From the NCBI RefSeq assembly GCF_000721605.1, contig NZ_JOIZ01000014.1, positions 62,001 through 126,000 on the forward strand: a stretch of DNA of 64,000 bases, read 5' to 3'. Every line of letters begins with the position of its first letter. Position 1 is the first letter of the stretch. This stretch comes from Streptomyces sp. NRRL S-37. GTDB lineage: Bacteria; Actinomycetota; Actinomycetes; Streptomycetales; Streptomycetaceae. The position numbers and the translations under genes are program-made. Positions 60,878-64,000 of this stretch are shown one piece after another. The notes beneath the pieces are model-generated. The model searched no databases. It saw nothing but the letters and a program-made list of their open reading frames with translations, and was not told the DNA's origin.

Positions 60878-61822
60878 TCAGGCCACCCGCCGTGCCCGGT
60901 ACTCCGCGATCTCCGTCATCGGCGGCCGCTCCTCCGTGTCGACGGAGTACGTGCGGGGTTCGAAGGCGTCGCCCGCCCGCTCGAACTGGGTGAGGGAGGG
61001 CCGGATCAGATGGCCGCGGGCCAGGCGGAGCTGGGCGGTGCGGTAGATCGCGGCGGCCATCCGGCCGAGGGCCTGGCCGTCCTGGTGGCGGTGGACGCGC
61101 ACGCCGACGTCGACCTGGGCGAGGGCGTCCAGGCCGACCAGGTGCAGGGCGTCGACCAGCATGCCGAGCTCGACGCCGTACCCGACCGGGAACGGGAGCT
61201 GTTCCAGCAGGCTCCGGCGGGCCGCGTACTCGCCGCCGAGCGGCTGGACGAAGCCGGCCAGCCGGGGCCAGTGCATGTTCAGCAGCGGGCGGGCCATCAG
61301 CTCCGTGACCCGGCCGCCCTGACCGGCCGCCGAGCCGAGCGGGCGGTCGTACATGGCCTTGACCAGCTGCACGTCCGGCTCGGTGAGCAGCGGGCCGACG
61401 ATGCCGGAGACGAAGTCGGAGGAGAACTCCCGCAGATCCGCGTCGACGAAGCACACGATGTCGCCGCGGGTGACGAGCAGGGAGCGCCACAGCACCTCGC
61501 CCTTGCCGGGCACCGCCGGTATCCGGGGCAGGATCGTGTCCCGGTGCACCACGCGCGCGCCCGCGGCCGCCGCCACCTCGGCCGTGCGGTCGGCCGAACC
61601 CGAGTCGACCACCACCACCTCGTCGACCAGCGGGACCTGGAGCACCAGGTCGTGCCGGATCACCGACACGATCTCGCCGACCGTCGCCTCCTCGTCGAGC
61701 GCGGGCAGCACCACGCTCACCGTCTGTCCCGTCGCGCGTTTCGCCGCCAGGATCCGGTGGAGCGGGCGGTCGGCCACCGACCAGGACCGGTCGGTCAGCC
61801 AGCGCTCGACTTCTTCCAGCAC
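60878..61822 (-). CDS. gpgS: Glucosyl-3-phosphoglycerate synthase
   Basis: 314 residues. It is a GT-A enzyme of GT81 type: VSVVLPALDEEATVGEIVSV, VDEVVVVDSGSADRTAEVAA, ARVVHRDTILPRIPAVPGKG, ILWRSLLVTRGDIVCFVDAD-like, FVQPLGGEYAARRSLLEQLP, GYGVELGMLVDALHLVGLDA. Family members make glucosyl-3-phosphoglycerate, the primer of methylglucose lipopolysaccharides. It lies 58 bases upstream of otsA on the same strand, so a gpgS-otsA-otsB unit is possible. Confidence 0.9.
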   Translation of the reverse strand: MLEEVERWLTDRSWSVADRPLHRILAAKRATGQTVSVVLPALDEEATVGEIVSVIRHDLVLQVPLVDEVVVVDSGSADRTAEVAAAAGARVVHRDTILPRIPAVPGKGEVLWRSLLVTRGDIVCFVDADLREFSSDFVSGIVGPLLTEPDVQLVKAMYDRPLGSAAGQGGRVTELMARPLLNMHWPRLAGFVQPLGGEYAARRSLLEQLPFPVGYGVELGMLVDALHLVGLDALAQVDVGVRVHRHQDGQALGRMAAAIYRTAQLRLARGHLIRPSLTQFERAGDAFEPRTYSVDTEERPPMTEIAEYRARRVA

Positions 61823-61964
61823 GGTCCCGGACTCCTCACTGGCCTGTGATCCATCTCGCGGTGCGGACGACTATCTCAACCATGCAGGCCTTCGGTTACA
61901 GTCTTGAACAACGCCGATGCCCCCCGCATGCCGGGGTCACCGCGCGGACGACAACTGAACACCG

Positions 61965-62108
61965 CTCATCCAGAGGGGCAGAGGGATACGGCCCGATGAA
62001 GCCCCGGCAACCCTCCAGTCGGTTCTTGTCACATAGACGTGGCGAGGCTCCCGGCTAGGGAAGGTGCCAAATCCGTCTCACGGCGAGGTGCGTCGTGAGG
62101 AAGATGAG
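61965..62108 (+). promoter_or_regulatory. SAM-I (S-box) riboswitch
   Basis: P1 is CTCATC (61965-61970) with GATGAG (62103-62108). Inside are CAGAGGGGCAGAGGGAT, GGCCCGATGAAGCCCCGGC AACC-type core, and GGGAAGGTGCCAAATCC, the conserved SAM-I core around the SAM pocket. P3 and P4 stems are present (CTCACG...CGTGAG). The P1 3' strand runs into GAGGAGAAAGG, the likely ribosome-binding site, which suggests control of translation initiation. Confidence 0.9.
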
Positions 62109-62127
62109 GAGAAAGGGCCTCGCCTCC

Positions 62128-63417
62128 ATGGCTGTGCAGACCGTTGCAAGCGCCACCGATTCCGCCTCCGTAGACCTCGGCCCCGCCGCGGCGCTCTCCT
62201 GCCGCGAATGCGGGCACCGCGTCCCCCTCGGCCCCGTCTTCGCCTGCGAGGAGTGTTTCGGCCCGCTGGAGATCGCCTACGACTTCTCGGCCTACGACAC
62301 CGAGGAGCTCCGCAAGCGGATCGAGGCGGGACCCGCGAACATCTGGCGCTACGCGCCGCTGCTGCCCGTCCCGGCGGACGTGGCGACCAAGCCGAACATC
62401 AACCCCGGCTGGACCAAGCTCGTCCAGACCGACAACCTGGCGCGTGAGCTGGGCGTCGACGCCGGCAAGCTGTTCGTCAAGGACGACTCCGGCAACCCGA
62501 CGCACTCCTTCAAGGACCGTGTCGTCGCCCAGGCCATCGAGGCCGCCCGCGCCTTCGGCTTCACCACCCTCTCCTGCTCCTCCACCGGCAACCTCGCCGG
62601 CGCCGTCGGCGCCGCCGCGGCCCGCGCCGGCTTCCGGTCCTGCGTGTTCATCCCGCACGACCTGGAGCAGGGCAAGGTCGTCATGGCCGCCGTCTACGGC
62701 GGTGAACTCGTCGGCATCGAGGGCAACTACGACGACGTGAACCGCTTCTGCTCCGAGCTGATCGGCGACCCGGCCGGTGAGGGCTGGGGCTTCGTCAACG
62801 TCAACCTGCGGCCGTACTACGCGGAGGGGTCCAAGACCCTCGCGTACGAGATCTGCGAGCAGCTCGGCTGGCGGCTCCCGGACCAGATCGTGATCCCGAT
62901 CGCGTCCGGCTCGCAGCTCACGAAGATCGACAAGGGGCTGCAGGAGCTCATCAAGCTCGGGCTGGTCGAGGACAGGCCGTACAAGATCTTCGGCGCGCAG
63001 GCCGAGGGGTGCTCGCCGGTGTCCACCGCCTACAAGGCGGGGCACGACGTCGTCCGTCCGCAGAAGCCGGACACGATCGCCAAGTCGCTGGCGATCGGGA
63101 ACCCGGCGGACGGGCCGTACGTGCTGGACATCGCCCGTCGGACGGGCGGGGCGGTGGAGGACGTGAACGACGGGCAGATCGTCGACGCGATCAAGCTGCT
63201 GGCGCGTACGGAGGGGATCTTCGCGGAGACCGCCGGGGGTGTGACCGTGGGGGTCACCAAGAAGCTGCTGGAGAGCGGGGTGCTCGACCCGTCTTTGACC
63301 ACGGTGGTGCTGAACACCGGGGATGGTCTGAAGACGTTGGATGCGGTGGCCGGTACGGGGATGACTGCGACCATTCGTCCCACCCTGGAGTCGTTCCGTG
63401 AGGCCGGGCTCGGCTGA
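62128..63417 (+). CDS. thrC: Threonine synthase homologue under SAM-riboswitch control
   Basis: 429 residues from MAVQTVASATD; an in-frame ATG at 62095 lies inside the riboswitch and is unlikely. Residues ~25-45 hold a CxxC...CxxC zinc ribbon (SCRECGHRVPLGPVFACEEC). PLP Lys129 is in NPTHSFKDRVVAQAI. The phosphate loop has CSSTGNLAGAVGAAAARAG and the C-terminal SAGGVTVGVTKKLL-like FAETAGGVTVGVTKKLLESG. It is full length for fold II ThrC. SAM control and a sulfur-carrier neighbour make an O-phosphohomoserine-dependent homocysteine synthase role more likely than threonine synthesis (see findings). Confidence 0.88.
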   Translation: MAVQTVASATDSASVDLGPAAALSCRECGHRVPLGPVFACEECFGPLEIAYDFSAYDTEELRKRIEAGPANIWRYAPLLPVPADVATKPNINPGWTKLVQTDNLARELGVDAGKLFVKDDSGNPTHSFKDRVVAQAIEAARAFGFTTLSCSSTGNLAGAVGAAAARAGFRSCVFIPHDLEQGKVVMAAVYGGELVGIEGNYDDVNRFCSELIGDPAGEGWGFVNVNLRPYYAEGSKTLAYEICEQLGWRLPDQIVIPIASGSQLTKIDKGLQELIKLGLVEDRPYKIFGAQAEGCSPVSTAYKAGHDVVRPQKPDTIAKSLAIGNPADGPYVLDIARRTGGAVEDVNDGQIVDAIKLLARTEGIFAETAGGVTVGVTKKLLESGVLDPSLTTVVLNTGDGLKTLDAVAGTGMTATIRPTLESFREAGLG

Positions 63418-63437
63418 GTCGTTTCGTCTGCCGGTCC

Positions 63438-63500
63438 GTTGTGGCTGGTCGCGCCCACGCGGCGGTAGCCGCATGTCAATACAGCCCTGCGCCCCTAGGG
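63438..63500. repeat. Short copy of the GTTGTGGCTGGTCGCGC repeat
   Basis: GTTGTGGCTGGTCGCGCCCA, CGGTAGCCGCATGTC and CAGCCCTGCGCCCCT, the same blocks as at 43823-43938 with an internal deletion. It lies between thrC and the sulfur-carrier gene. Confidence 0.65.
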
Positions 63501-63525
63501 TGCTGTCCCTTCCGGAGGTTTCAAA

Positions 63526-63801
63526 GTGAGCGTTACTGTCCGCATCCCCACCATCCTGCGTACCTACACCGGTGGGCAGGCCGAAGTGAGTGCCGAAGGG
63601 GCGACCCTTGGCGAGGTCATCTCGGATCTGGAGAAGAACCACACCGGGATCGCCGCCCGGGTGCTGGACGATCAGGGCAAGCTGCGGCGGTTCGTGAACG
63701 TCTATGTCAACGACGACGACGTGCGGTTCGAGCAGGGGCTCGAGACGGCCACCCCGGACGGGGCCGGCGTGTCGATCATTCCGGCGGTGGCCGGCGGCTG
63801 A
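63526..63801 (+). CDS. ThiS/MoaD-family sulfur carrier protein
   Basis: 91 residues from a GTG with CGGAGG 8 bases upstream. It is a beta-grasp fold: VTVRIPTILRTYTGGQAEVS, GATLGEVISDLEKNHTGIAA, FVNVYVNDDDVRFEQGLETA, GAGVSIIPAVAGG, ending in the diglycine that is thiocarboxylated by an MoeB/ThiF-type enzyme. It resembles CysO/MoaD more than ThiS in length. Being 108 bases after thrC, it probably donates sulfur to that enzyme or to an adjacent methionine pathway. Confidence 0.92.
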   Translation: MSVTVRIPTILRTYTGGQAEVSAEGATLGEVISDLEKNHTGIAARVLDDQGKLRRFVNVYVNDDDVRFEQGLETATPDGAGVSIIPAVAGG

Positions 63802-63844
63802 TCATTACCTTCGGTAATGACGGTCACCGAGCGTTGAGGACGCG

Positions 63845-63873
63845 GCCCCCTCCGTGAGAGAAGCGGAGGGGGC
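63845..63873 (+). terminator. Terminator after the sulfur-carrier gene
   Basis: GCCCCCTCCG pairs with CGGAGGGGGC, a 10-base perfect stem with 9-base loop, 43 bases after the stop. Confidence 0.85.
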
Positions 63874-64000
63874 AATTCCATGGGATTGAGCGCGGTAGAG
63901 TTGGGGAACACGCTCCTGATCCCTTGATCGGAAACATTGAATTCCTGCCGCGGGCCCGACTGGATGTAGCCAAAGTGCGGGCACTCTTCGCGGCATTTGT
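63874..64000. other. Right edge, no gene recognised
   Basis: 127 bases after the terminator. No complete frame with a good start is visible on either strand; a downstream gene or its promoter may begin beyond the edge. Confidence 0.4.

Noticed and set aside
1..64000. CRISPR array, complete insertion sequence or biosynthetic gene cluster
   Set aside because: No regularly spaced repeats, transposase motifs, or PKS/NRPS/lanthipeptide enzymes found by reading the window.

Overview
The window is about 72% GC with strong G/C bias at third codon positions. It encodes mycothiol synthesis (MshA), PhoR-PhoP with a PHO box, MsiK, a DasR-type nag locus, a CdgB-like GGDEF protein and many lipoproteins. 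Gene order matches, from memory, the conserved core of a Streptomyces chromosome (roughly the SCO4200-SCO4295 interval of S. coelicolor). No phage, plasmid, CRISPR or complete IS is visible. The whole window is read as bacterial core sequence interrupted by a few accessory patches.

Layout. 1-11.9 kb: a VOC protein cut by the window edge, an uncharacterised protein with a disturbed reading phase, a TmrB-like ATPase, an XRE regulator behind a palindromic operator, an HbhA-like protein, a PP2C/receiver phosphatase, an NlpC/P60 hydrolase, a methyltransferase, MshA with a YbjN partner, AraC regulator/DUF2000, a lipoprotein and an alpha/beta hydrolase. 12.1-18.2 kb: an accessory stretch with a type-VII-effector-like protein and satellites, a LamG-like secreted protein, and a zinc-ribbon/L7-L12-CTD gene pair. 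18.2-36.4 kb: housekeeping genes gpmA, an MFS exporter, a Cys-rich microprotein, phoU/phoR-phoP, carD-ispD-ispF, cysS-rlmB, a DoxX protein, a sugar nucleotidyltransferase, msiK and a divergent WYL/DUF3224 pair.

36.4-53.0 kb: tRNA-Thr(UGU), a hydroxyurea/streptomycin-type kinase, two oxidoreductases, a pentapeptide-repeat protein, an M1 peptidase, TerD, ArfB, a GNAT enzyme, a flavin reductase, cdgB, a CBM-like membrane protein, then a sugar-kinase/nagA/nagK cluster. nagK is divergent from an orphan solute-binding lipoprotein across two dre-like DasR sites. MsiK, 17 kb away, is the kind of shared ATPase such binding proteins use. 53.1-58.4 kb: an accessory island (WbqC-like, YdcF-like, HTH-TPR regulator, resolvase-like fragment, anti-sigma-type ATPase, SAHH-like NAD protein, NUDIX) bounded by near-identical short direct repeats. 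58.5-63.8 kb: otsB, otsA, glucosyl-3-phosphoglycerate synthase, and a SAM-I riboswitch ahead of a threonine-synthase homologue followed by a ThiS/MoaD-type sulfur carrier.

The most interesting unit is that last one. A SAM-sensing leader in front of a ThrC homologue plus a diglycine sulfur carrier points to O-phosphohomoserine-based homocysteine/methionine synthesis rather than plain threonine synthesis. The island at 53-58 kb, the L7/L12-CTD pair and the Cys-rich microprotein beside phoU are the next best leads. All functional statements come from reading motifs by eye; no database search was run.
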